Source: Pleurotus ostreatus/Saccharomyces cerevisiae fusant (lineage: Eukaryota; Opisthokonta). Taken from it: a DNA stretch of 19,385 nucleotides. How positions within the stretch are numbered: the first letter of the stretch is position 1; every line of letters starts with the position of its first letter. Positions 1 through 9,929 of this stretch are shown here, piece by piece. The notes under the pieces were generated by a model, which had not been told where the DNA came from, did no database searches, and was given only the letters and a program-made list of their open reading frames with translations. Position numbers and translations under genes: made by a program. The stretch lies in NCBI GenBank assembly GCA_024196135.1, contig JAMQCK010000602.1:1-19385 (forward strand). The letters run 5' to 3'.

Positions 1-2692
1 GATCTTCTGCTAATCGTCCCGATAGTCCCAAGCACAGACCGCGGCACCGACGACACTCCCCGCGCATATACCTGATTAGTATAGACCTGCCCACCAGTTA
101 GCCCAGGTACGACTTATCAGCGAAGATCCCACATACTAGCTCGTCGTAAATTATAGCAGGCACCTTCTTCTCGCACAGGACGGACGCGGGATGAATCTTC
201 ACCGCCTGCAGTCGCACCGTCAGCCTCATCCTAACGATCCACGAACGCAAAAAACCACTCACCGCCCCGCCCATAAGCTGCTTATACGTATTATCCGGCT
301 GCAACAACGCCGAATTCTGCACCAGCCCATGCGCCATACTCCTCACCACCGCATCCTCCCTCCCCGGCCCCTCCGGCAAACTCCTCTTCCAATCCACGCC
401 CTCCCGCTCACAGATCCCCCTCAACTGTTCCCTTATATCCCTTGCCTCCATCAGCGCGCGCTCGTTCAAATAGTGCCGCCTGCACCACTCCCGCCTCGCG
501 CCCTTCTTCTCCGTCGCCACGTCGTCGTACGCGCGCAGGACGGCGAGCACGGTCATGTGGTCCCCGCTCCCCGCGCGGAACTTCTCGCGCTCGGCCGCGA
601 TCGCTTGGCGTGCGTCCGCGACGTCGAGGAAGAGCTTCGCGGAGGCGCTCAGCACGGACACGATGTCGAGCACCTCCGCCGTGCAGCCGTGCCCGACCGC
701 GGCGAGGAGTGCCCGTGCGTACACCGGCTCCAGGGGGAAGACTGCCATCTTGCGACCGAGGGGTGTTAGCTGCTTTTCGTTGTTGATCGCCTCAAGTAGC
801 CAGAGGGTCTTGAGCGCGTTGGCGAGAGAACCCTCGTCTGGGCGGTCGATAAAGTCGATGGCTTCGAGGTCCTGCCCGAGGCACTTGAGCTGGAGTAGAC
901 TCGACGTCAAGCTGCAGCGCAAGATCTCGGGCTCGGCGGCAGGCTTGAGCTTCTTGTAGTCGTCGGCAGTATAGAGCCGGAAGCAAGACCCAGGGCCCTC
1001 ACGTCCTGCACGACCAGCTCGCTGCATCGCAGAGCTCTGCGAGATATCCTGGGTGAGTAGCGTATCAAGGCCTGCGCGCGTCAGACTCCGCGCATCGTCG
1101 TCAAGAATTAGACTTACCGCTGCCTCCCCCAGTCGTCGATGCCAAAAATCGCTTCTCCTTGCACTTTCCGGTGTCGATAACATACTTGACGCCCGGTATC
1201 GTCAAACTGGTCTCGGCGATGTTAGTGGCCAATATGCATTTGCGCGTATTTGGTGGGTTCGGCATAAATATACGCGCGGTTTCGCCAGGAGGTTGCGCCG
1301 CATACATGGGCAGCAAGTTCACCTGGTGGCGCGTCAATACATTGACGCAGCTCATAAGAAGGTGACACCGACCTGCATCGCCTCCAACGGCAATCGTGAA
1401 GCAGTGAGCTCAATACTCTTCTGCAAAGACTCGATATCGTCCTGACCTGCACGCGAAGTGGTCAGCCGACCAACACTCACGATGTATAGCCTCAACTAAC
1501 CGGGAAGGAATATCAGAACATCTCCCGCAGGATAGTCCGTATGAATCTGCCAGAAGGTGCGGCTAGCAGCATCGAGATAGTCGAGCTGTGGCTGCGAGGC
1601 ATGGTATATCGTGACGGGATGCTGACGTCCCTTCACATATAATATGCGAGCGCTGTGTACCGTCAGCATACGAGCGAGCGACAAGATTGACATGACACAT
1701 ACCCGTCGAAATAACGGCTGAACTTGTCTGCGTCGAGAGTTGCAGACATGACGATCACCTTGAAGGGCTTCTCCTTCCCCTTGCCCTTCCCGTCGGCGTT
1801 TTTGCGCGCCTTCACAATCTCCTTCAACCGCGCGAGGAGTATATCCGTGCGGAGCGTCCGCTCGTGCGCCTCGTCCACGATGATCACGTTGTACTTCTCC
1901 AGCAGGGCATCCCCCATCATCTCACGAACGAGCATACCGTCCGTGACATACTTGATGTTCGTGTTCGCGCTGCAGCGCTCGTCGAAACGAACACTATAGC
2001 CGACGCGCGTGCCAATGGTCGTCCCTTGCTCCTTCGAGACGCGATCGGCGAGGGACGTCGCGGCCACTCGACGCGGTTGCGTAACTGCGATGGACTGATA
2101 CCCTGCTTCGAACAGGTATTGCGGGATTTCTGGGGGGAAGTCAATGACTGGGTGAGGATCAGAAGCAGGCGCTCGTACGAGTAGTCTTCCCGGAGCCTGT
2201 CTCCCCAACGAGTATAGTCACATCGTTGGCCTGCACGGCTTCCACTAACCGTGCTCTCCCTGCATCATAGATGAGCCAGCCAGCTCAGAACGTTCCCCGC
2301 AACCTCGACGCACCTGCGGTTATCGGGAGATCCGTCCGCTGCTTGCGGATAGCCTCCAAGGCCCGCTCCTTCTTTGTAGAAGGCTCTGAGGACAGCGGCT
2401 CGTCCGCCTCCTCCCTAAGAGCCTGCATCATCCGGTCCAGCTTCTGGCGGCGGGCGTCCACCTGCTTGGTCGCACCGCCATTGAGTGGGGGTCGCCTGAA
2501 GCCAGATCCCCCCGAGCTTTTGGGCTTTCCGTTCGGAATCGCCTTTCCATTCGCGCCTCTGAACTTCTTCGATGGCGGCGAGTCCTCGTCCGGGTCGATG
2601 TAGGCTGCTTTGTAGCGTTTCGGAGGTGGCGGAGCAGCCTTGAAGAACTTCATCTTCCGTGGCTTCGGGGGCGTTAGCACTGCCATGCTCAT
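1..2692 (-). CDS. DHR2: DEAH-box ATP-dependent RNA helicase, DHX33/Dhr2 type (3' end missing)
   Basis: This is an SF2 DEAH helicase that unwinds RNA with ATP. The family members it most resembles (DHX33, yeast Dhr2) act in nucleolar ribosome biogenesis. Eight exons join in frame: 2692-2314, 2259-2179, 2129-1703, 1652-1501, 1446-1373, 1322-1118, 1071-137 and 86-1. The seven introns are 46-54 nt. The product runs 788 residues from an upstream TTG or 779 from the first ATG at 2692, which I chose. Visible motifs, numbered from that ATG: Walker A GETGSGKTTQ (145-154), TQPRRVAA (motif Ia), DEAH (239-242), SAT (282-284), NIAETSLTIPG, and QRAGRAGR (456-463). Winged-helix, ratchet and OB-fold (YDELV..NQVYARGVS) segments follow. 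The N-terminal 120 residues are basic, proline-rich and probably disordered. The protein is still open at base 1, so only the C-terminal tail is missing. It is divergent from the coiled-coil gene at 2931. The DEAH call is certain. The exact paralogue (DHX33/Dhr2 rather than DHX35 or Prp43) rests on motif flavour. Confidence 0.9.
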
Positions 2693-2930
2693 CGTCGGCG
2701 ACGGGGAGCGAAACGACAAGCAGAGAGGTGCGGCAGGGCAAGTGCTAGTAATGGTCCAAGCGCGCGTCGAAATTTGATCGAATACTTCTTGAAGGGGCTA
2801 TTCCGCTTCCGGTGGACCCCTTGTCCAATGTCACTGTGACCGATCGCGTGTTGGAATGTCATTCTCCTCTTACCGTCGTCGCTATCGCGTCTTTACTACG
2901 CATTGGAACTTCTAACTGGACTCTGATGCC
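2693..2930. promoter_or_regulatory. Shared divergent promoter region, helicase / coiled-coil gene
   Basis: These 238 bp separate two start codons that point away from each other, so they must hold both core promoters. A CCAAT pentamer lies at 2825-2829 on the plus strand. It is followed directly by a perfect 11-bp palindrome, GTCACTGTGAC, at 2830-2840. I see no clear TATA box on either strand. That these elements bind factors is inference. Confidence 0.5.
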
Positions 2931-3614
2931 ATGAGCGCGCTACCATCGGATGGCCAAAGTCCGTCCTTGGTCTTCAAAGGGCAATCACACTTAGCTCACG
3001 CATCGGAAGCAGCGGCGCCAGCCAGTGAAGCCCCCATTCAGGCGGGCAACGGTCGAATTGAACAGTCTATACCCAGCGCAAATGGAGATGCCAGCAGCGA
3101 TCAGCAAGTACTTGAGATGCTCCGCGCCGCTCTCGCGGGTATCGCGCAACTCCAGACCACTGTCACCCAGATCGAGCGCAAAGTCGGCAGTCTCGAAGGC
3201 GACGTGCGCGGCCTGCACCAAGCTGTCAGCCATCTCGAAAGCTCGCTCCTTCTGTCCCGACAAGACTACCGTGGCGCGACAGACGAGGTGCTAGAAGCCG
3301 TCGAGCAGGCTAAGGACGAAGTGCTAGACGCGCTCGACGAGGCCAAGGACGATATTCTGGAAGGGGTGGAAGAGCGCAAGGACGATGTGGTCGAATCTGT
3401 TGAGGAGCGCAAGGACGAAATCATCGAGGCCATAAACGACGTCAGCAGCGCGCTCGAGGAGGTGGAGAACTACGCGTCGGAGACGAACAATCAAGTTGGC
3501 GACATTGATGACAACGTCCAAGGGACGCAGAGCAGCATAGACGAGTTGCAATCATCCATCGAATCCCTTCAGTCGAAGCTTGACATCCTTCTTCTGCGAC
3601 CTCTTCTGAAGTAG
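2931..3614 (+). CDS. Acidic coiled-coil protein with 11-residue (hendecad) repeats, function unknown
   Basis: I do not recognise the family. This is a single 227-residue exon with no intron, unlike most genes in the window. Residues 1-57 are low-complexity (Ala, Ser, Pro) and probably disordered. Residues 60-110 have a heptad-like hydrophobic pattern (LQTTVTQIERKVGSLEGDVRGL). Residues 118-172 are five back-to-back 11-residue units of the form D-[DE]-[VI]-[LVI]-[ED]-[AGS]-[VLI]-x-x-x-[KS], for example DEVLEAVEQAK and DDILEGVEERK. A weaker coiled-coil tail follows (SSIDELQSSIESLQSKLDIL). The repeat is strongly charged and amphipathic, as expected for a right-handed hendecad coiled coil or a lipid-surface helix. 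There is no signal peptide or membrane segment. The ATG at 2931 has a purine at -3 of the usual fungal kind (gcc context). A structural or scaffold role is possible but is not shown by the sequence. Confidence 0.8.
   Translation: MSALPSDGQSPSLVFKGQSHLAHASEAAAPASEAPIQAGNGRIEQSIPSANGDASSDQQVLEMLRAALAGIAQLQTTVTQIERKVGSLEGDVRGLHQAVSHLESSLLLSRQDYRGATDEVLEAVEQAKDEVLDALDEAKDDILEGVEERKDDVVESVEERKDEIIEAINDVSSALEEVENYASETNNQVGDIDDNVQGTQSSIDELQSSIESLQSKLDILLLRPLLK
3282..3446 (+). repeat. 33-bp coding tandem repeat, five units
   Basis: Five consecutive 33-nt units encode residues 118-172 of the coiled-coil protein. The protein pattern is better kept than the DNA. Units 1-4 end in Lys (AAG) and begin with Asp (GAC or GAT). 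The fifth keeps the start (DEIIEAI) and diverges at its end. No unit boundary is frame-shifted, consistent with in-frame expansion followed by selection on the helix. Confidence 0.8.
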
Positions 3615-5933
3615 ACCACGACTTCCCCTTTGTGAGCCGATGCGTCCGCTTCCATCCTGCACCAGAAGTCTCTGATCATATATGCCAGCTCGGATATTTC
3701 CTCTTCCACACCCACCATCTTGCACCGACTATGTACCATCTGTACCAACATATATCATAACGAATCCTTCGATTTATACTCTGAGCGGCCTTTGCGAGAC
3801 CGTCAGAAAGGACTGATGCTCATATCAACTTGACGGTAAGGGTTATTTCTGACACCGGTCTGGTAACTCCTGCTAGGCTCTGACCACGTAGGTCGAGAAA
3901 GGGGCCTGTTGGAGCTTTCGGAACGAACAACTGTTCTACATCCTTCGTCGATCTGCCAGGACATCCTGCCGCGTATTGACCTCGATAAGGGAATTCAAAC
4001 ACCACGGCAAATACCGAATGCGGACCCACAACGCCATACGGACAATGACTTTAAGCGCCGAGACTCGCAGGAGTTCACCCTGGCTTCGTGTTGCTCGAGT
4101 CTCCGGCCCACTTAACGTTGAGGATGTGCTCAAATAATTGGCACACATTGCATCAGCAAGACTTCGACGGCCCGAAACAAGCATGATCATCCTACAGACA
4201 ACGCAGCAGCGAACATGAACATCTTGTGAAGGCCGCCTTCGTGCCTCTTACTCAGAAGCAGAGATAAAATTGCGGACCTCCCCTCTTCCCTCTCCCCCTC
4301 ACTCGCCCAATCCTTCGCTCGAGTGCTCCGTTTCCGGGTCCTTCTCCCGGTGCTCCTCATCCAAGTCCTGCGCACTATCAATCGAGTCGTCCAGCCATTG
4401 GCCATGAGTTCAAAAGGAGTCGTATACTTCGAGCGGAGTGCTCGGGAAGTCAGTGTACTATTGAAGGAAAGTCAGCTCAACGACGTCGATGGGATGGCCG
4501 AAAGAGCCGTACATGAACCCACGTTTAGCTTGCCTCCGTCGGCTAACCCCGAAATTCTCGCGCCACACCCAAAGTTCAACATAGCACGTGACAGACATGT
4601 GGTACATTGAACACACTTGTCGTGGACTTCGACTGAATGCATCTCGATCTCCCTCAGCTGAATATTGCGACAGAACCCGCTTGAGGACCCGCGGACCCAG
4701 ATCCCTTACTCGTCTCGCGAGGAGGAAACATTTGCTCCCTAGACGACGCATGCGGAGACCTTCATTACCGCGGATTCTTGCTCTCCGGATGGGTTCGGTC
4801 GTGTACCGACCATCGCATCCCGTGCTTCCGCCGCCGCGCTCATCTCCGGCTCACGGACCACCTGTATCGGCTCACCGTCCTCTTCTACAGCTCACGATCC
4901 TCGCTCCGAGAGCGGCGGGAACCAAGAAGGAAATGTTTTATGGCAACATGCGGGATTGACAGATGTCGGTTCGAAGGGATGCCGGCAGATGATCTGGAGG
5001 AAGGACGGGGACGCGACTGGCGTGTCGACAGGTGCTTCTTGGGTGCTTTGCGGAGGACGTTGGGAGATGTACCTCGAGAACGACACCGCTGAGCGTCCTT
5101 TGAGCGTCGGGCGACATATTCTTTCACCTGCTCATGTCATGGCAGACATGTCCTCTCCTAGGGGACGACAGCCGAGCGATAGGAAGAATTTTGGGAGAGA
5201 GACTGGCGTCATGACAGCCCTCGGTTTGACAGACCGCGACAGCACCTCCCGAAGCACGGCAAGAAGTACAGGCACAGCTACAACGGTGCTTCTGCCGCGA
5301 AGTTGTGGTATGCGCGATACATCTCATTGGTGAACGCAAAGTCTGCGACGAGATGCACGTTGAAGTAAGGCTTCTCCATGGGGTGCAATTTGCAGCGCTG
5401 ATTGTTCGATGTTAGCCCGTCCAAACTTCTGAAGAGTGTGGTGCGGCGCGAGCTGAGACGAGATGTTCAGGCCCTTTGACGAAACGCAACTCGCACGGCA
5501 GGCAAGCCAACCGAATAGAATGGCGCGAAGCGCCGCCCTTCATTAACATTCCTCATCCAGCTGTCTTATTCCCACGACCACCAAGGAAGAAGCGGAGGTT
5601 TAGCCAGCCGAAGGAAGAGATTATTCAGAAGCGCACATCGAAACCTGGACCGATGTTCAGGTGTGCGATTGAGCAGCTCGGTCAGGCCTCGAGGAAACAC
5701 ATGCAGGTCGCCGTATGATCGTTGATACATGTACAAGTTAAAATTTATCCCTAGAGAGGTAACCGAGTCTGTCGGGTCATCGCGCGCATTGTTCAGTATG
5801 TATATCGACCCAAGGAACCTGGCCACATAATCCTATCGCTTCGCGTCAACATTCCTGCACTCTACATCCTCAAAGGATCACTCACAATAACTCAACACGT
5901 CTCCATCCCCTCTCTCACGCGCACCTACCACCC
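3615..5933. other. Gene-poor spacer, no supportable gene
   Basis: This 2.3-kb stretch holds only short open frames (up to 125 codons) that overlap on both strands and have no recognisable motifs or joinable exons. One frame at about 5245-5366 (plus) and one minus-strand stretch at about 4274-4400 read like ordinary protein sequence, but stops bound them and I found no splice partners. They may be relics. A copy of a dispersed repeat lies at 4530-4601. I see no RNA gene with both internal promoter boxes. Confidence 0.5.
4530..4601 (-). repeat. Dispersed repeat copy A
   Basis: Read on the minus strand, this 72-bp segment aligns with plus-strand 10596-10668. By hand alignment, 39 of the first 47 positions match, including TCACGTG and ATGTTGAACTT. 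After a variable dozen bases, a 14-mer, GCCGACGGAGGCAA, is identical. The differences are not concentrated at third codon positions in the one open frame across it, so it looks like a noncoding repeat, perhaps a transposon remnant, and not a conserved exon. Confidence 0.65.
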
Positions 5934-7142
5934 TCAAACCTTCGGCTCAGCAGCGGCGGGCGCAGCGGGTGTGGCAGCAGGGGCTGCCTCACCACCTGCA
6001 GGCGCAGGAGCTGCAGCCTTGTGCTCCAGATGTATACGCTTCGCCTCCTCGTGGATATCGAGGACCTGCTTGGAGGCCTGGGTGTAGAAGGCGAAGACCT
6101 TCTGCCCAAGCGGCGAGGCGAGGGCACGCTCGTAGTACTGGGAAAGGTGTCAGCGACTGGACGATGGTGTTTCGAGATAAATCATGAACGAAGGGTGAAG
6201 ACTGAACGGTCGATGAAAGCGGCATGGGCGAAAACAGCTCAGGATATACCATGTATAACGAGGAATACTTACGCTGCCTGCAGTCTTGCTGATACCCATC
6301 GATCGCTTTGGCTTGCTGCGTGGCGGCATGTGCGGCCTCCAAAGCCTTGCCGGATAGCGTCTGCTCGGGACCGACAGCCTTCGCGCCGAGCGTCTTGTCG
6401 AGGTTCTGCAGATAGGCGAGGAATTTCTGCGAGATCCCGCGCTCCTCTAGATAGAAAAGCCCCGTAGTCAGCGGGAGCATGCATGACGCGAGAAGCAATA
6501 ACATACTGTCGACCTCGATGGCGCGTTGGAGGATGTCGTCGGTCAGTTTGTAACCTTTCGCGAGGATTTCCGCGACGACTAGGAGGAAGCAAGCAATCAG
6601 GAATACTGTGTGTACAGTGTCGCGAGCTGATGCGCTTACCGGCGGCGCGGGGCTTGTCGGCCTGGTCGATAGTCGTGCCATCGGCAGGGCCGTCGTGCGC
6701 GTCAGGGTGATCAGCGTCGGCTGTCACAGCGATCGCAGAGCCGTCGAGGGTGCCGCCGTTGAGCTGTAGCCCGCAATCAATGCATTGAACGAAGATTGAA
6801 TCAAGCGCACGCACCATCACAGCGGTCTTGACCGACGACGGCTTCTCAAAGTGGATGGTGGCGGTCGTGCCAGAGTGATCAACGGACTTGATCCTGCGCA
6901 GATGGGCGGATATGTCAGGATGGAGGGAGGGATTAGGCTTGGGAGCGAACATACGAGCCACAGAAGCTACGGGTAGCTGATCAGCGCGCGTATTGGACAG
7001 ACGGTAACGGAAGTAGGCTCACGAAAAGAAGTTCTTTAGCGTCTCCTCGGTCGTCGTAGCCGAGAGATTGGACACCTGTGGATCGTGAGCGGATAATTGG
7101 CGACAGAAGGCGGCGGCGTACGTGAACAGTGTAGTCGGACAT
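5934..7142 (-). CDS. vip1: Vip1-like RNA-binding protein (RRM), with an apparent frame break near 6294-6298
   Basis: This gene encodes an N-terminal RRM followed by a helical C-terminal region, as in fungal Vip1 proteins. It probably binds RNA; its precise role is not known to me. Exons: 7142-7122, 7075-7023, 6966-6955 (12-nt microexon), 6893-6815, 6763-6640, 6578-6507, 6446-6273 and 6137-5934. The introns are 46, 56, 61, 51, 61, 60 and 135 nt. The RRM covers about residues 4-75: RNP2-like VHVSNL (6-11), FFSFCG (23-28, made whole only by the microexon), then TATIHFEKPSS and LNGGTLDG. The C-terminal part has LSGKALEAAHAATQQAKAID, then ISKTAGS, then YYERALASPLGQKV and KQVLDIHEEAKRI, ending in an Ala/Pro-rich tail. 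The reading frame changes between AID (6306-6298) and ISKTAGS (6293-6273). All other joins are frame-consistent. Ignoring the break, the protein is about 245 residues. The start ATG sits in a good context (caaccaccATG). Confidence 0.82.
6955..6966 (-). other. 12-nt microexon of the vip1-like gene
   Basis: Without this piece, the RRM would read FFS-IKSV and lack the conserved Phe-Cys-Gly turn. The 12 bases CTTCTGTGGCTC lie between a tag acceptor (6969-6967) and a gtatgt donor (from 6954). They add FCGS in frame, completing the RRM motif FFSFCGSI. The flanking introns become 56 and 61 nt, the normal size here, instead of one 129-nt intron. Skipping it would keep the frame, so alternative inclusion is possible. 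Confidence 0.8.
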
Positions 7143-7206
7143 GGTGGTTGCTGTAGAGATCTGGGATTGGCGACTCAAGCGCGCAGCACCAGGGCAGAGG
7201 CTCAGT

Positions 7207-7251
7207 GACGTACATACGTCTTCGCGAGTCGCGGTCGCGACCATGACGTCA
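7207..7251. promoter_or_regulatory. CRE-like palindrome pair upstream of vip1-like gene
   Basis: TGACGTCA, the perfect ATF/CREB-type (bZIP) palindrome, lies at 7244-7251. Forty bases away, GACGTA-CA-TACGTC at 7207-7220 is a second perfect palindrome with the same ACGT core. Both lie 65-110 bp upstream of the vip1-like start. The motifs are seen directly; their use by a bZIP factor is inference from the known CRE consensus. Confidence 0.45.
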
Positions 7252-7786
7252 CGCATCGGTTGACGCCTCGTGTCACGCGTGCCGCTCGCGAAGATGCAAT
7301 CGACGGCTTGCGTCCAACGTCCGCGCTGGCGGCCAGGAGGATACGGCGAGGAGCTTGCAGCCAGCTCACCGGTGACATGCACCTGGCAGCCAACGCCTTG
7401 GCGCGTTTTCGAGGGTGTTTAGAGGAGGCCTGGACTGCTCCCGCGGTGCTTCCGGTGGGGTACCCCTCCTCCGTTTTATTTCCGCCGGAGCTGGCTGCAG
7501 CGATCCCACGGCCTTTGCCCATGCGTACAGTACTTCCCAAAGACAATAAGGCCTTGCAAAATTGGCGACGGACGGCGGCGACGGCGGGCGCAGCTCATGT
7601 TCGGCCCTGGAGCTTCTGTCCTGGTTTATTGTTCCAAGGTTGGCTGTCATTGTCCTCGATCACGGGTCGCGACGCGAACAGGCAAAAGATGGCATCAACG
7701 CGATCGACACGAGCCAGGCTCCGGCCACGGCGTGCGAACCTCGCACGGAGCCGAAAACGCGGTGATACCCTGCTTGTCCGCGTCCA

Positions 7787-7793
7787 TATAAAG
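7787..7793 (+). promoter_or_regulatory. TATA box for the plus-strand gene at 8168
   Basis: TATAAAG follows a GC-rich stretch and precedes a C/A-rich region with typical fungal initiator character. The distance to the chosen ATG (8168) is about 375 nt, so the transcript would have a long leader, possibly with an intron I cannot define. Confidence 0.5.
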
Positions 7794-8167
7794 CGTCCGA
7801 CGCGTTTCTTCCTACCACCACCGCACCACCACACTCGCTCTCCTCGTCGGCGCGAACAACAAGGCGACCTCAGCCTCAGCAACAGTACACGCCTCGCGCC
7901 ATTCTCACCGCCGATCGACAGCGCGGTCCTGCTGGCTCACAGCTAGGCAGCAGGACGCTTGGGCGACTTTGAGAAAAACTTCCAGCACATACACGCAACG
8001 TGTTGGACGACCCTAGCAGTCATTGTGCGTGACCTCCGCCAGAGACGTAGCCTCAACCCTAACGTCGATCATTAAATTAGCTTGACTCGCTCGTACTACC
8101 TGAGGAAGTAGTTTGCTCTCAAAAGCGACACTTGGCACTCGCATGTATGCACTTCATTCGCCACAGC

Positions 8168-8977
8168 ATGGCCCAACCTGACAGTCTTTCTTTAAGCATG
8201 ACGATGATCTCGACTACCGAACTCGCCCAGTTCAAGCGCTCGACGTCTGATCCCATCCAGATTCCCGCCCGCGGTCGCAAGCTCCGCGTCGAGGACCAAG
8301 AGTCGCGGCCCATGTCGCCCGAGCTCCTCTTCGAGATGTCCCCGCCCACCTCCGAGTTTGCCGCCATGCGCATCCCCTTCGCGCCCTCGAACTCGCAAAA
8401 TATGGCCCCGCCCATGGACGAGCCCCAACCGCTCTACTCCTTCCCCTCGTTTTCGGCGCTCAGTCGCCGCAACAGTGCCAGCGGGAGCCCGACCCCGGAC
8501 CTCAAGCCTCGTGGGCGCGGACGACGCACTTCGTCGAGCGTGCGGCGCCCCTCGCTGATGAGGCGGCCGACGGGTGAGGGCAATACGCTCGTGCGGACGG
8601 CCTCGATGAACAAAAACGGCGGGTTCACGCCCATTGTATGCCCTGAGCCGCGCCCATACCGCACGCGCTACCCGCTCTATCCTATGCACACCGACTGCTA
8701 CTCGCCGCCGCCGCCGACCTCGCCCGCCGCCGTGGCCTCGCCTACAGGCGTCACATCGCCGACCTCCCCCACTCTCACGCCCTCACGCTCCCTGGCCGCC
8801 TCGCCTCCGTGGACTTCGTCGCCCTGGTACCTTCCTGGTCGGGCGGACTCCATGCCAGGCGATGACGCGGAGTCGACCGAAGGCGAGCCCTTCGTGGACT
8901 TCCGTGATTATCTGCTGGCATGTATTGAGAACGGGCGGCCCCTGCGGTCGAGGCGAGGGGCGGGTGGGGCTTGGTGA
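8168..8977 (+). CDS. Ser/Pro-rich basic protein, function unknown
   Basis: I do not recognise this gene. It is one exon of 269 residues from the ATG at 8168, chosen for its good context (cacagcATGG). An in-frame ATG at 8147 would add seven residues. The protein is mostly low-complexity. Residues about 20-60 hold a more conserved-looking stretch (STSDPIQIPARGRKLRVEDQ). The middle has many Ser/Thr-Pro and Arg-x-x-Ser sites (RRNSASGSPTPD, RRPSLMRRP) and a TSP-rich run. The C-terminus has a short compact motif, FVDFRDYLLACIENGRPLR. There is no signal peptide or membrane segment. The composition suggests a disordered, phosphorylatable regulator or scaffold, but that is inference. Strong third-position GC bias supports real coding. 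Confidence 0.72.
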   Translation: MAQPDSLSLSMTMISTTELAQFKRSTSDPIQIPARGRKLRVEDQESRPMSPELLFEMSPPTSEFAAMRIPFAPSNSQNMAPPMDEPQPLYSFPSFSALSRRNSASGSPTPDLKPRGRGRRTSSSVRRPSLMRRPTGEGNTLVRTASMNKNGGFTPIVCPEPRPYRTRYPLYPMHTDCYSPPPPTSPAAVASPTGVTSPTSPTLTPSRSLAASPPWTSSPWYLPGRADSMPGDDAESTEGEPFVDFRDYLLACIENGRPLRSRRGAGGAW

Positions 8978-9293
8978 GCATGTAATCCCATGTTTCTGTG
9001 GTAGTCCCATGCTCTTGTGAACGAGGTGAGTCATACTATAATGGGGCGGTTCGCCGAGAAGCATGTCAGCTAATATAGCGCCTCCACAGTCGCGAACGCC
9101 TAGTTCACCTGGCTTCGTCTCGGTCTGGCCGCGGCCCTCTGTCATCGCCTGTCCCGCGCCACTCTTCGTCGCTTGTCTGGCCCTGCGCTTCACCGCCGTC
9201 TTGCGCCACGCTTCGTCGTCCGTCTGGCGTCATCCACCGCTCTATGCCCTCCCCACAACTCCCGTACCTTAGGTCCCCACACTAGAATAAGTC

Positions 9294-9560
9294 TCCCCAC
9301 TCGCATCGGTCTCTCGACTCGTCCTCATCACCTCTCTCGCATCGGCTCCCCACTGCATCGGTTCTTGGCATCCTTGTACACAACGCATTCTCTTGTACAT
9401 ACACATAGTATACATCCGCATTCATAGTACACTCGCAACAGCATCGGTCATCCAAGCAACGCATTCATCACTCGCACGCCTCCTTCAACACGCCTCTTCC
9501 ATTACAACGCACTTCCTTTCACGTTCACATTCTCAACGCACTTCTCTTTTTCTCTCATTA
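9294..9560 (+). repeat. Degenerate short repeats in pyrimidine-rich tract
   Basis: Two word families recur. GCATCGG appears four times, at about 9302, 9339, 9354 and 9440, twice inside the near-identical phrase tccccact(c)gcatcggt. CAACGCA followed by tt or ct also appears four times, at about 9380, 9458, 9506 and 9535. The spacing is irregular, so this is a decayed minisatellite or a low-complexity expansion, not a clean array. Confidence 0.45.
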
Positions 9561-9929
9561 CAACATTATTCTCTTTTGTTCTCTTCTAGGTCTCTCCCAT
9601 TCCCGTCCATGCATTGTTACACCACTCTCCTCGTCCCAAGTCAACAACGTGTCTCATAGAAAAACATACATCATCTGTCATTATAGTAGTATCCCCCAAG
9701 CACCATAGAATAGCACCCTTTGGCACAGTACCTTCAAGGACGTTCGGACGCCAGTACTTCATCAACGTTTACAATATCCTCCTCAACGCTTGGACGCTAG
9801 TCATCCCTCAACCCACGTATATATTCAACCCTCAACCATGCATGCATACAATATCTTCCTCGACGCATACATTAGTCCCTTCATTACGCATAGTAGGCGA
9901 TATTTCCTTCCCTCGTACATCATCACCTC

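Larger units (their letters stand above)
7143..8167. promoter_or_regulatory. Divergent intergenic region between vip1-like gene and the 8168 gene
   Basis: These 1.0 kb separate two outward-pointing starts. Near the minus-strand gene there are two palindromes, listed separately. Nearer the plus-strand gene there is a TATA box at 7787-7793, followed by a C/A-rich transcript-leader-like stretch. A 9-bp inverted repeat (gtcctgctg at 7924-7932 and cagcaggac at 7946-7954, 13-nt loop) could form a hairpin in that leader. A 228-codon open frame at 7260-7946 crosses the TATA box and is Arg-rich junk in my reading. Confidence 0.5.

Noticed and set aside
191..769. 192-codon plus-strand open frame opposite the helicase
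   Set aside because: It is antisense to helicase exon 7, with a His/Arg/Pro composition typical of shadow frames.
4458..4751. 97-codon minus-strand frame spanning repeat copy A
   Set aside because: The repeat partner at 10596 is not conserved at the codon level (changes fall at all three positions), so selection for coding is not supported.
4967..4978. GGTTCGAAGGG resembling a tRNA B box
   Set aside because: The end does not match the B-box consensus, there is no A box at a suitable distance, and no cloverleaf could be drawn.
4956..5333. Possible 125-codon plus-strand gene
   Set aside because: It has no motif or splice partners, and three overlapping frames are open in the same stretch.
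7260..7946. 228-codon plus-strand open frame
   Set aside because: It is Arg-rich, has no motif, crosses a good TATA box at 7787, and its start lies in the promoter of the vip1-like gene. It is open probably because of high GC.
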